Assembly (NCBI RefSeq): GCF_032452875.1
Contig: NC_083869.1
Span: 77,928,501 to 77,992,500, forward strand
Length of the DNA: 64,000 nucleotides
Source of the DNA: Bos javanicus
Taxonomy: Eukaryota > Chordata > Mammalia > Artiodactyla > Bovidae
Reading direction: 5' to 3'
In this document: positions 48,305-58,925 of the stretch, piece after piece
Layout of the letters: every line of letters begins with the position of its first letter
Position numbering within the stretch: the first letter of the stretch is position 1
Position numbers and translations under genes: made by a program
The notes under the pieces: generated by a model
Databases searched by the model: none
Seen by the model: the letters and a program-made list of their open reading frames with translations, nothing else
Told to the model about the DNA's origin: nothing

Positions 48305-48460
48305 AAGCTGTTTGATCATGGGCAAGTTAATTAACCTCTCTGAGACAGTTTTCAAATATGTAATAACAGGGATAAGGCACTAATCTGCTGGAGTTTTGTG
48401 AAGATTACATTTAAAAGGTTTTATAAAGCACCTGCTACGATATATACAAAGTATCAAAAT
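48305..48460 (+). repeat. MIR SINE
   Basis: 'gatcatgggcaagttaattaacctctctgagacagttttcaaatatgtaataacagggataa ... gtgaagattacatttaaaaggttttataaagcacctgct' follows the MIR core and 3' half closely. Confidence 0.75.
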
Positions 48461-49100
48461 ATTAGTTTCATTTAATTTCATTTGAAAAATACTCCTGTGA
48501 GTGTTATATGAGGTCTCTTTCGTAACCTATAATGCTTTTAAAAGTCCACCATTAAATCTGATTTTTTTTAGAGTTTTTAAGTCATTTTAGCCATGAAGAC
48601 TAAGCAAAATTTGGGGAATTACACACATTAATACACTGCTGCTTTACACAGTGCTGTTGACTATGTAAATTGAAATGTGTTTCTGGCAGTGATTTAGACA
48701 TAAATGTGTTAAGATCTTCTGAATTAGATGCTCACTTTTAAATGAACATCTAGTTTTAAATACTCTCCTAGCTTATAACAAGACATGTGGGCAAGTTTTA
48801 GGTACAAATATATTAACCACAACATTATTCATATATAAAACAATAGGATTATCTGAATTTCCAACTTTAGGGGAATTAAATAATTTTTGATAGATCTTTT
48901 AACAGCTATACTGCTTTCTAGTTCTATCCTCACCTTCATACTGTGAACTAAAGCTAAAAAAGGGATGTGTGTAGGAAGCCACACCTGCCACTGAATGAAC
49001 AAACATATCATCATAAATCAACAAGTTCTTAGCTCCAGGAAGAAAATCCTTCTAATAGTTATTATCAAGAATACTGTCTCTACTGTAGAACTGCATAAAT
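48461..49100. other. Unique AT-rich sequence
   Basis: No gene or repeat recognised. Confidence 0.45.
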
Positions 49101-49101
49101 T

Positions 49102-49129
49102 CTCTCTCTGTCTTTCCTCTCTCTCTCTC

Positions 49130-49193
<64 letters not shown>

Positions 49194-49200
49194 TACATAT
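49102..49200. repeat. (CT)n-(TA)n-(CA)n compound microsatellite
   Basis: CT tract (49,102-49,133), about 22 TA units, then CA units. Length likely polymorphic. All frames through it are translations of the repeat. Confidence 0.95.
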
Positions 49201-49354
49201 AGGCACATATATAGTCTTTTGATGAGGAAATGTAAACCATGTAAATTTGAAACAATGATAAATAAGGAAGAAAGCAAGAGAGGAAAAATTGAACACGAAA
49301 GCTACAAAACAGCTAGTAAAACTATATAGAAGATAAATAGATATAGATAGATAA

Positions 49355-49575
49355 ATAGGGCTTTCCAAGTGGTGCAGTGGTAAAGACTCTGCCTGCCAAT
49401 GCAGAATAGGGAAGAGGTGGGTTCAATCCCTGGGTGGGAAAGATCCCCTGGGGGAGGAAATGGCAACCCACTCAAGTATTCCTCCCTGAAAAATTCCATG
49501 AACAGAGGACCCTGGAATGTTATAGTCCATGGGGTCACAAAAACTTAGACATGACCAAGTGACTGAGCATGTGCA
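49355..49575 (+). mobile_element. Bov-tA SINE
   Basis: Head 'gggctttccaagtggtgcagtggtaaagactctgcctgcc', A unit ending 'cttagacatgaccaagtgactgagcatg'. Lies between two compound microsatellites. Confidence 0.9.
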
Positions 49576-49589
49576 CAAGTCCACACTTA

Positions 49590-49644
49590 CATACACACAC
49601 ACACATGCAAGCACCCATGCACACACACACATACACACACACAC

Positions 49645-49724
<80 letters not shown>

Positions 49725-49748
49725 CAGAGAGAGAGAGAGAAAGAGAGG
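49590..49748. repeat. (CA)n-(TA)n-(GA)n compound microsatellite
   Basis: CA-rich tract 49,590-49,677, TA tract to 49,724, GA tract to about 49,748. The TA-GA part is the reverse complement of the CT-TA part of the tract 400 bp upstream. Confidence 0.95.
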
Positions 49749-50602
49749 GCTCCAAGAGACTTATGGGAGACTCCAGAGACTCTAGGAGAAAACTGCTCTG
49801 AATTTTGAAACAGGCTTTCATATTGAGATCTTACTTGTTGATGTTTTGCCGACAGCAAAGAAAACCTATAATGTAGGCTTCTCAGAAGAGGACAATCTAT
49901 ATGCTGTCCATTCCAAAGGTATGACTATTTTAGCTCCAAAGCTGCTGCTAAACAGCCACCACATATACAGGAAACTCACTTGAGTTCCACTATGATGAGA
50001 ATCCCACTGTCCATGCTCAGTCTGACAAAAACCCAATTTTTTCCCCTGTGGATTTTCTGTAATATATATTTACTGCTTTAGGTTTAATTGTACTTAAATA
50101 TCAGGTTACCAATGGAAAGAGAAAGGTATGGAATCAAGAATTATTATCTGCTGTGGCATTTTCATTCAAATTTAACTTTAAATATATATGTGGGCACATA
50201 AAGCTGTCTAGCCATCAGAACCTTTCTGAGAATATATTTTAGAAATGTAGCTTTATGACAGCTATAGATAAACATCAAATATTCTGGGCAAATAAACTTT
50301 ATTGTCAGCAATTGAATATTGCTTTGATGTTAATCTATATTATAGAATTGGTTCTACCAATTCACTACACTTTTATAACTGAGTTGTCCTGAAGGAAGAG
50401 TACTATTTAAAGTCCATTGTGAAAATAAATAAATTTATATTTTAAAAATAAAATAAAGTCTGTTGTGTATTATTCTTGTACTTTTCTTATCAAAATACAT
50501 CAATCTATTCATATGACATACTATGAACATATGAAACTGGGCACCATAAGTCAAAAGGGGATTCATATTTGGTGTAATAGAATGTAAATAATAAGATATA
50601 TC
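49749..50602. other. Unique sequence
   Basis: No coding or repeat signal recognised. Confidence 0.4.
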
Positions 50603-50614
50603 ATGATTAAGCTG

Positions 50615-50884
50615 CTGCTGCTGCTAAGTCACTTCAGTCATGTCAGACTCTGTGACCCCATAGACGGCAGCCCACCAGGCTCCCCCATCCCTGGGATTCT
50701 CCAGGCAAGAACACTGGAGTGGGTTGCCATTTCCTTCTCCAATGCATGAAAGTGAAAAGTGAAAGTGAAGTTGCTCAGTCGTGTCCGACTCTTCACGACC
50801 CCATGGACTATAGCCCACCAGGCTCCCCCATCCATGGAATTTGCCAGGCAAGAGTACTGGAGTGGGGTGCCATCTCCTTCCCTG
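50615..50884 (-). mobile_element. BOV-A2 SINE, antisense, with TSD
   Basis: CTG tail, two A units. Flanks atgattaagctg at 50,603-50,614 and 50,885-50,896, perfect over 12 bp. First of three same-orientation BOV-A2 copies within 1.85 kb. Confidence 0.95.
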
Positions 50885-51115
50885 ATGATTAAGCTGAAAA
50901 ATATTATATGTAAATGTACCAAAATAATTAGTAGCCATTAGGTCTTTGTGATGAAGTCACATTTTTATCTTTATATCATTACCTTTTCTTTATTTTCCAT
51001 GATTCTGATAATGAACATGTGGCAATAAAAGCTATGTAAAATATCAATACCAGTTTCTTTCTTTAATTATGTGTAAGAATTAAGTATAATTTCACACAAG
51101 AAAATATCCCTATGG

Positions 51116-51371
51116 TGCTGCTGCTGCTAAGTCACTTCAGTCGTGTCTGATTCTCTGCGACCCCATAGATGACAGCCCACCAGGCTCTGCTGTCCCTGGG
51201 ATTCTCCAGGCAAGCACACTGGAGTGGGTTGCCATTTCCTTCTCCAATGCATGAAAGTGAAAAGTGAAAGTGAAGTCGCTCAGTCGTTTCTGACTCTTCA
51301 TGAACCCATGGACTGAAGCCTACCAGGTTCCTCCTTCCATGGGATTTTCCAGGCAAGAGTGCTGGAGTGGC
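51116..51371 (-). mobile_element. BOV-A2 SINE, antisense
   Basis: CTG tail at 51,116-51,130 then two A units, ending 'gagtgctggagtgg'. TSD not clear. Confidence 0.93.
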
Positions 51372-52085
51372 AATGCTCATCAAATGATGAAGCTCAGTAG
51401 ATGTTCTTTTCTTCAGCTTATATTGGAAGACCATCAGAATAGTTTCTTTTCTCAAAATATCTCTTGCACAGTCATTCATTGTTCTTGAAATTCTACCATT
51501 AACAATTTTTCCATTTGAGACTTGAAGTTTTTTAATTACAAAGAATTCAGTGATAATTTTGATAGTCCTCAGAAGAATCAAGAATGGGGAAAGTATATCT
51601 AGCAATTTCTAGTTAATTCTTTGTCATCAAGAATGAGTTCATAGTTGCTTGGGTAAAGGGTCTGACTAGATGCTCTTCCTTTCCATTGGCTATCAGAATT
51701 CAGTATAGACTCTATTTGATTGACTCTGAACCATTTAAAGATTGCCTTTGTCCTAAATGTATCTCTCAAACTAGACTGAAAGAAATTTCAAATGATTACA
51801 AGAAAACAGTTTCCTCTGACTTATTATATATTATATATAAGTTAGTTTGAATTCATCCCTTCTCCCTTGTGCTGATCTGTATGCAGAAGAAGGAAGAGAG
51901 TTTTTATTTTTCAAAGTAAAATTCAGGTATTTAAGTTAGTGAATCTTAGCACAAATACTACATTCTTATCATAGATATACATTTATGTATGTGTATGCCT
52001 TTATATTTCTTTGTCTTTTGCTTTATCTCTACTTACTTTACTTTCTATAGTAATTCCATATTTAAATCTGCTGTTAGATAAGGTC
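51372..52085. other. Unique sequence
   Basis: No gene or repeat recognised. Confidence 0.4.
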
Positions 52086-52087
52086 AG

Positions 52088-52500
52088 CTGTTGTGATTAA
52101 GACTCTGAAAGCAAATGACATGTGTTTGAAACCCAGATCTACCACTCATAAACTGTAGATTTAAAGCATTGTCTGCTGCTGCTGCTGCTGCTGCCTCGCT
52201 TCAGTCGTGTTGGACTCTGTGCCACCCCATAGACGGCAACCCACCAGGCTCCCCCATCCCTGGGATTCTCCAGGCAAGAACACTGGAGTGGGTTGCCATT
52301 TCCTTCTCCAATGCATGAAAGTGAAAAGTGAAAGTGAAGTCATTCAGTCATGTCCGACTCTTAGCGACCCCATGGACTGTAGCCCACCAGGCTCCTCCAT
52401 CTATGGGATTTTCCAGGCGAGAGTACTGAAGTGGGGTGCCATTGCCTTCTCCAAAGCATTATCTATAACATAGCAAATGGGTTGTAGATATTATTATTGT
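52088..52500 (+). repeat. MIR SINE split by BOV-A2
   Basis: Left part 52,088-52,162 ('gtgattaagactctgaaagc...gtttgaaacccagatctaccactcataaactg') matches the MIR 5' half. Right part 52,465-52,500 ('caaatgggttgtagatattattattg') fits the MIR region after the cut. Confidence 0.6.
52175..52452 (-). mobile_element. BOV-A2 SINE, antisense, with TSD
   Basis: Seven CTG units at its tail side, two A units. Flanks aaagcattgtct (52,163-52,174) and aaagcattatct (52,453-52,464), one mismatch. Confidence 0.95.
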
Positions 52501-52826
52501 TTTTGTTAGTTTTGCTATTATTAATATTTATATTTTTCTACATTAGTAGACATCACTTCACACCATCCTTAAATATTTAAAAATAAACATCTCTGTTTAC
52601 ACCTATCTTAAGCAGGAGGGAGAGTGCTCATACGAAAATTAATTGGTCTTGAGAGACAAAGAGTACATTTCTGAACAAAAAAATTAGGAAGTATGCTTGA
52701 ATCTACTAATTGTTTCCTCCTTTCACTGTGTGTTTTTTATATCTCAGTTTCAACTATTCAAAGTTGGCTACCTGTCTATGAAGAACTTTTTGGAGGTACC
52801 AGATATGAATATCATATATGTGATGG

Positions 52827-53141
52827 TTTCCCTCATAGCTCAGTTGGTAAAGAATCAGCCTGCAAGGCAGAGACCCCAGTTTGATTCCTGGGTTGGAGAG
52901 ATTTGCTGGAGCAGGAATAAGCTACCCATTCCAGTTTTCTTGGGCTTCCCTTGTGGCTCAGCTGGTAAAGAATCTGCCTGCAATGTGGAAGACGTGGGTT
53001 CAATCCCTGGGTTGGGAAGATCCCCTGGAGAAGGGGAAGGCTACCCACTCCAGTATTCTGGCCTAGAGAATTCCATAGACTGTATAGTCCATGAGGTCAC
53101 AAACAGTTGGACACAACCGAGAGACTTTCACTTTCACTTTC
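52827..53141 (+). mobile_element. Dimeric Bov-tA SINE (tRNA-A-tRNA-A), with TSD
   Basis: Two tRNA-like heads ('tttccctcatagctcagttgg' at 52,827 and 'ggcttcccttgtggctcagctgg' at 52,942) with a shortened A unit between and a full A unit at the end. Flanks atatgtgatgg at 52,816-52,826 and 53,142-53,152, perfect. Confidence 0.93.
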
Positions 53142-53154
53142 ATATGTGATGGCC

Positions 53155-53614
53155 AACTAAAAATTGACACTTGCCATCTACCTCTACAAAGATTAAATTA
53201 AACGCTACTGCAGTCTCTGACCTTCAACACTCCCCTGAAAGGAGTTTGGGAGATCAGGAATAAGAGATTCTAGGCACTGGAAAAGCTGGTAGAGCAGGCT
53301 TTCAGATAGTTAGATATACTCAGGAAAAGACTTTCTGCATCCAATTCTTGCATTTCCTCATATTGAGAAGAGCACTAGAATCACTAATGGTAACATCTGC
53401 TCCTTGTGACTAGCATCCACCTTGTGCAAAAATGCGTGCTTGATTGCATGTACTCCCCCTGCACTAAAATCACATATATACTGACCTTTCCCCCTACTCT
53501 TCAGAGCAGTTTCTCAGAGCTATTTGAAATGGTGTCTCCCAGGCTTTAGTCCTCATTTTGCTCAAATAAAACTAAACACAACTATCACAGTGTGCATACT
53601 TTTTCAGTTGACAA
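53155..53614 (+). mobile_element. Solo ERV-type LTR (ruminant class II-like)
   Basis: LTR layout in sense. A U3-like stretch is followed by a TATA-like box (acatatatac, 53,472-53,481), 'cctttccccctactcttcagagcagtttctcagagct', a polyadenylation signal aataaa (53,565-53,570), a U5-like segment 'cacagtgtgcatactttttcagttgaca', then non-viral sequence with no primer-binding site. No gag/pol/env frames are present, so it is a solo or truncated LTR. The 5' edge is uncertain. Recognition is by memory of ruminant LTR style. Confidence 0.7.
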
Positions 53615-54292
53615 GAAGTGTCCTATTCTGCAAGTCAGGTCAACCAAACACATTCTCCACATCTGTTGAAATCTATTCTTTAATCAGATGGCTATTAACA
53701 ACTCAGAAGGATTGCTACAAAATGCCATGAAGCATCCACAAATATTGCCCACAAGAGCTTGTACAGATCTTTTACAATGCAATGGCTCTAACGTAGTATT
53801 TCCACCTACAAATTAAATGCTAACAAATAAAAGATGATAAGTAAAAAAAAAAAATACATTAACTAAAATAAAACAAAACAAAAAATGATCCAAAATAAAA
53901 TAAAGGTAGTCAAAGAAAGGGGAATCTTTTATCTTTTCCTTGCTGTTCTAGTTAAATTCTCCACAGTCAAACCCTATTTACCCTCTCTTTATTTAGTTTA
54001 TTACTTTTATCTTCTTTATATTTTATGCACTATTCACTCATATGAAACTTGGGACTTCTTTCCTTTTAAATTTGCATTTTTATAAGATCTATCTTACACA
54101 CTAAAGCATTATATAGATATCTTTATATATATTATCTATATGTATGTAAAATATATGATAAAATTATTAATAATAAAAACATTTGACTGCACAATTGTTA
54201 TGATTGCATAGCAAATTGCCTCAAGACCTAGTAGAGGGAAATGGTCATTTAATTCTTCCCATGATTCTGTGAGTGAGAATTTGGACCCAAAT
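53615..54292. other. Unique AT-rich sequence
   Basis: A-rich (53,840-53,890) and TA-rich parts. No gene recognised. Confidence 0.4.
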
Positions 54293-54390
54293 TGGGATGG
54301 CTTGGTGCCCAATATCCTATTGGAGAAGAGTAGAAAAATAACTCCAGAAAGATATAAGAGAGAGAGCCAAAGTGAAAATAATACCTAGTT

Positions 54391-55960
54391 GTGGACGTGA
54401 GTGATGATGGAAGTAAAACCCAATGCTGTAAAGAACAATATTGCATAGGAACCTGGAATGTTAGGTCCATGAATCAAGGTAAATTGGAAATGCTCAAACA
54501 GGAGATGACAAGAGTGAACTTCATCATTTTAGGAATCAGTGAACTAAAATGGACCGGGATGGGTGACTTTAACTCAGAAGATCATTATATCTACTACTGT
54601 GGGAAAGAAGCCCTTAGAAGAAATGAAGCAGTCCTCATAGCCAACAAAACAGTTTGAAATGCAGTACTTGAGTGCAATCTCAAAAACGACAGGATGATCT
54701 CTGTACATTTCCAACCCAAACCATTCAGTATCATAGTAATCCAAGTCCATGCCCCAACCACCAGTGCCAAAGAAGCTGAAGTTGAATGATTCTATGATGA
54801 CCTACAAGACCTTCTAGAATTAACACCAAAAAAAATGTCCTTTTTATCATAAGGGAAAGGAATGCAAAAATAGGAAGTCAAGAAATACCTGGAATAACAG
54901 GGAAATTTGGCCTATGAGTACAAAATTAAGCAAAGCAAAGGCTAACAGAGTTTTGCCAAGAGAACACATGGGTCATACCAAACACCCTCTTCCAACAACA
55001 CAAGAGATGACTCTATACATGGACATCAGTGGATGGGCAGTAATGAAATCAGATTGATTATATTCTTTGCAGCCAAAGAAGAAGTTTTATGCAGTTAACA
55101 AAAATCAGACCAAAAACTGACTGTGGCTCAGATCATGAACTTTCTTATTGCCAAATTAAGACTTAAATTGAAGAAAGTAGGGAAAACTAGTAGACCATTC
55201 AGGTATCACTAAATTAAATCCCTTGTGATTATACAGACATAGTGACAAATAGATTCAAGGGATTAGATGTGATAGAGTGACATAAGAACTATAGAATAAG
55301 GTTTGTAAAGGAGGTGATGATCAAAACCATCCACAAGGGGAAAAAAAAATGTAAAATGTTTGTCTGAGGAGGTCTTACAGATATCTGAGAAAAGAAGAGA
55401 TGCTAAAGGCAAAGGATAAAAGGAAAGATATACCCATTTGAATTCAGGGTTTCAAAGAATAGCAAGAAAGGTATGAAAGCCTTCCTAAGTGATGAATGGA
55501 AAGAAATAGAGAAAAACAATAGCATGGGAAAGACTAGAGATTTCTTCAAGAAAATTAGAGATACCAAGGGAATAGTTAATGCAAAGATGGACACAATAAA
55601 GGTCAGAAACAGTATGAATCTAACTGAAGAATGAGATATTAAGAAGAGGGGGTAAGAATACACAGAACTATCCAAAAAAGATATAATAACCCAGATAGCC
55701 ATGATGGTGTGATCACTCACCTAGAGTCTGACATCCTGGAATGCAAAGTCAAGTGGCCTTAGGAAGCATAACTATGAACAAAGCTAGTGGAGATGATGGA
55801 GTTTCAGCTGAGCAACTTCAAATCCTAAAAGATGATGCTGTGAAAGTGCTGTGCTCAATATGCCAACAAATTTGGAAAACTCAGCAGTGGCCACAGGACT
55901 GAAAAAGGTCATTTTTCACTCCATTCCAAAGAAAGGCAATGCCAAAGAATGTTCAAACCA
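54391..55960 (+). pseudogene. BovB endonuclease remnant
   Basis: 54,391-54,657 gives CCKEQYCIGTWNVRSMNQGKLEMLKQEMTRVNFIILGISELKWTGMGDFNSEDHYIYYCGKEALRRNEAVLIANKTV. Further on the DWN block is mutated ('gggaaaggaatgcaaaaat', 54,852-54,870) while the SDHEL motif is readable (cagatcatgaac, 55,129-55,140). Many frameshifts. Confidence 0.8.
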
Positions 55961-57333
55961 TCTGTATGTCTTCCTTGGAGAAATGTCTATTTAGTTCTTT
56001 GGCCCATTTTTTGATTGGGTCATTTATTTTTCTGGAGTTGAGCTGTAGGGGTTGCTTGTATATTTTTGAGATTAGTTGTTTGTCAGTTGCTTCATTTGCT
56101 ATTATTTTCTCCCATTCTGAAGGCTGTCTTTTCACCTTGCTAATAGTTTCCTTTGATGTGCAGAAGCTTTTAAGGTTAATTAGGTCCCATTTGTTTATTT
56201 TTGTTTTTATTTCCAATATTCTGGGAGGTGGGTCATAGAGGATCCTGCTGTGATGTATGTCGGAGAGTGTTTTGCCTATGTTCTCCTCTAGGAGTTTTAT
56301 AGTTTCTGGTCTTACGTTTAGATCTTTAATCCATTTTGAGTTTATTTTTGTGTACGGTGTTAGAAATAGACATTTCTCCAAAGAAGACATACTGATGACT
56401 AACAAACACATGAAAAGATGCTCAACACCACTCATTATCAGAGAAATGCAAATCAAAACCACTATGAGGTACCATTTCACACCAGTCAGAATGGCTGCAA
56501 TCCAAAAGTCTACAAGTAATAAATGCTGGAGAGGGTGTGGAGAAAAGGGAACCCTCTTACACTGTTGGTGGGAATACAAACTAGTACAGCCACTATGGAG
56601 AACAGTGTGGAGATTCCTTAAAAAACTGGAAATAGAACTGCCTTATGATCCAGCAATCCCACTGCTGGGCATACACACTGAGGAAACCCGAAGGGAAAGA
56701 GATACATGTACCCCAATGTTCATCGCAGCACTGTTTATAATAGCCAGGACATGGAAGCAACCTAGATGCCCATCAGCAGATGAATGGATAAGAAAGCAGT
56801 GGTACATATACACAATGGAGTATTACTCAGCCATTAAAAAGGATACATTTGAATCAGTTCTAATGAGGTGGATGAAACTGGAACCTATTATACAGAGTGA
56901 AGTAAGCCAGAAAGAAAAACACCAATACAGTATACTAACACATATATATGGAATTTAGAAAGATGCTAACAATAACCCTGTGTAGGAGACAGCAAAAGAG
57001 ACACTGATGTATAGAACAGTCTTATGGACTCTGTTGCAGAGGGAGAGGGTGGGAACATTTGGGAGAATGGCATTGAAACATGTAAAATATCATGTATGAA
57101 ACGAGTTGCCAGTCCAGGTTCGATGCATGATACTGGATGCTTGGGGCTGGTGCACTTGGACGACCCAGAGGGATGGTATAGGGAGGGAGGAGGGAGGAGG
57201 GTTCAGGATGGGGAACACATGTATACCTGTGGCGGATTCATTTTGATATTTGGCAAAACTAATACAATTTTGTAAAGTTTAAAAATAAAATAAAATTGTA
57301 GTTGGAAAAAAAATTTTTTTAATTAAAAAAAAA
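55961..57333 (+). mobile_element. L1 (L1-BT type) with inverted 5' segment, in BovB
   Basis: Bounded by aaagaatgttcaaacca at 55,944-55,960 and 57,334-57,350 (17 bp, perfect). 55,961-56,365 is antisense L1 ORF2. From about 56,365 to 57,333 the L1 runs in sense through the ORF2 end (HIYGI-stop at about 56,956) and the 3' UTR. Roughly 30 bases around 'agacatttctccaa.gaagacatac' appear in both arms in opposite orientation (55,963-55,993 and 56,366-56,396). Frames that cross the junction (55,953-56,579 minus, 56,257-56,958 plus) are chimeras. Confidence 0.93.
56389..56958 (+). pseudogene. L1 ORF2 C-terminal segment
   Basis: Uninterrupted for about 190 codons after the inversion joint: MTNKHMKRCSTPLIIREMQIKTTMRYHFTPVRM...NKCWRGCGEKGTLLHCWWEYKLV...LLGIHTEETRRERDTCTPMFIAAL...ADEWIRKQWYIYTMEYYSAIKKDTF...ILTHIYGI. 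The Cys-rich segment keeps CWRGC but the last Cys of WWECK is Tyr. Confidence 0.85.
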
Positions 57334-57519
57334 AAAGAATGTTCAAACCACCACACAATTGCAATCATCACATATACTAGCAAAGTAATGCTTAAAATTC
57401 TTCAAGTTAGGCTTCAACAGTATGTGAACTGAGAAATTCTGGATACTCAAGCTGGGTTTAGAAAAGGCAGAGGAACCAGAGATCAAATTGCCAGGCATTA
57501 AGTTAAAAGATGCTTCCTC

Positions 57520-57672
57520 ATGTTGATATATGGCAAAACCAATACAATATTGTAAAGTAATTAACCTCCAATTAAAATAAATAAATTTATATTAAAAAAT
57601 TTTATTTCCCTAATGAACAATGATGTTTAGAATCTTAGTTTTGTTGGCTGACATTTGTATTATATATATAAA
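57520..57672 (+). mobile_element. Short L1 3' end with extra 3' sequence, in BovB
   Basis: Bounded by aaaagatgcttcctc (57,505-57,519) and aaaagatacttcctc (57,673-57,687), 14 of 15. Inside are about 80 bp of L1 3' end in sense ('gatatatggcaaaaccaatacaatattgtaaagtaatt...aataaatttatatt'), then about 60 bp of antisense L1 ORF2-like sequence ('tttccctaatgaacaatgatgtttagaatctt'), then an A-rich end. Confidence 0.75.
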
Positions 57673-57687
57673 AAAAGATACTTCCTC

Positions 57688-58226
57688 CTTGGGAGAATAG
57701 CTATGACTGACCTAGACAGCATATTAAAAAGAAGAAACATTATTTTGCCAGCAAAGATCCATCTAGTCAAAGCTATGGTCTTTCCAGTAGTCATGTATAG
57801 ATGTGCAAGTTGGAATATAAAGAAAGCTGAGCACCAACAAATTGATGCTTCTTTTGAACTGTGGTGTTGGAAAATACTCTTGAGAGTCCCTTGGACTGCA
57901 AGGAGTTCAAACCAATCAATTTCTAAAGGAAATCAGCCCTGAATATTCATTGGATGGAATGATACTGAAGCTGAAGCTCCAATACTTGGCCACCTGATGT
58001 GAAGACCTCACTCATTAGAAAGATCCCGATGCTTCAAAAGATTGAAGGCAGGAGGAGAAGAGAGGATGAGAACAGGGACAGCAGAGGATGAGATGGTTGG
58101 ATGGCATCACCAACTCGATGGACATGAGTTTGAGCAAGCTCCAGGAGTTGATAGACAGGGAAGCCTTGTGTACTGCAGTCCATAGGGTCTCAAAGATTCA
58201 AACACAACTGAGTGACTGAATTGAAC
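57688..58226 (+). pseudogene. BovB C-terminal remnant
   Basis: 57,655-57,942 carries RIAMTDLDSILKRRNIILPAKIHLVKAMVFPVVMYRCASWNIKKAEHQQIDASFELWCWKILLRVPWTARSSNQSI. Frameshifted afterwards. 3' end 'gtgactgaattgaac'. Confidence 0.85.
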
Positions 58227-58237
58227 TGGGATGGCTT

Positions 58238-58914
58238 ATCCTTGTGTTACAATACTTGGAGCCTCATCTGGGAAGATTCAAAGCCTGGTACTGATTACAC
58301 AACTCGGGTCCCATCCCAAGAGATCTCATCCCTCTCATCTGATGAGTCTAGACTCATCAGAATGATCAGTAATTTTAAAGACAGTGTCTAGGCTTTGACA
58401 CCTCCTAGAATGAACTCTTAAATTGAGGACTTCATATATTTCGGCTTCCTGAGATCATGACAACCTCAAGGTAATCAGAACTCAGGGATCCAAGAACAAA
58501 TCTTCTAGTGAATAGGAAACAGGCTGCTGCACATTTTCCAACCACTTTCAAAACCTTTAAGAAATATATTGATCGAAGTAGTGACAGGTTCACCAAACTT
58601 CAAGGGTGGGAGATCTGGAACCCATGTCTTTACATGAGGACTGGCCAAGTGAAAAGTATTTGTCAGATGGGAGACATTGTTGCAAACATCTTTAGAAAAT
58701 ACCCACCATCAGTATCAAAAGCAGACCAACATTACTGTCTCTGTATCTTGCCATGGTTACTTTCTCTCCCACCTAGAAATGTAACAATTTTTGTGAATCT
58801 GCCTCAGCTGTTTGTTGTCCCTAAATTTATATTATTTTACCTTATCAGTTATTATTTTTTGTGTCAACTCTGTAAACATGATGAATGGGGTAGTTCTAAA
58901 ACATATCTGCAAAC
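58238..58914. other. Unique sequence
   Basis: The plus frame from 58,508 is open to 59,224 (238 codons) only because it runs on into the antisense BOV-A2. Its first 130 or so codons, in unique DNA, show no domain. Not called a gene. Confidence 0.45.
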
Positions 58915-58925
58915 TCTTTGCTATT

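Larger units (their letters stand above)
54304..58226 (+). mobile_element. BovB LINE, long copy split by two L1 insertions
   Basis: Flanked by tgggatggctt at 54,293-54,303 and 58,227-58,237 (11 bp, perfect). BovB runs 54,304-55,960 (pre-endonuclease, endonuclease, start of RT), 57,351-57,519 (RT start) and 57,688-58,226 (C-terminal part and 3' end). The L1 at 55,961-57,333 and the L1 piece at 57,520-57,672 are younger. About 600 bp of RT including the YADD box are missing between 'gatcaaattgccag' (57,495) and the 'ttaaaagatgc' segment. Confidence 0.92.

Noticed and set aside
49052..49858. Frames rich in Tyr-Ile, Thr-His or Cys-Val repeats
   Set aside because: Translations of TA, CA and GT microsatellites.
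50615..52452. CTG/AGC runs as a coding trinucleotide expansion
   Set aside because: They are the simple-repeat tails of BOV-A2 SINEs, outside any gene.
52827..52965. tRNA-like heads as functional tRNA genes
   Set aside because: They carry tRNA-derived promoter-like blocks but are parts of Bov-tA SINEs and lack a full cloverleaf and discriminator end.
55953..56579. 208-codon minus-strand frame
   Set aside because: It crosses the L1 inversion joint, mixing antisense of one arm with sense of the other.
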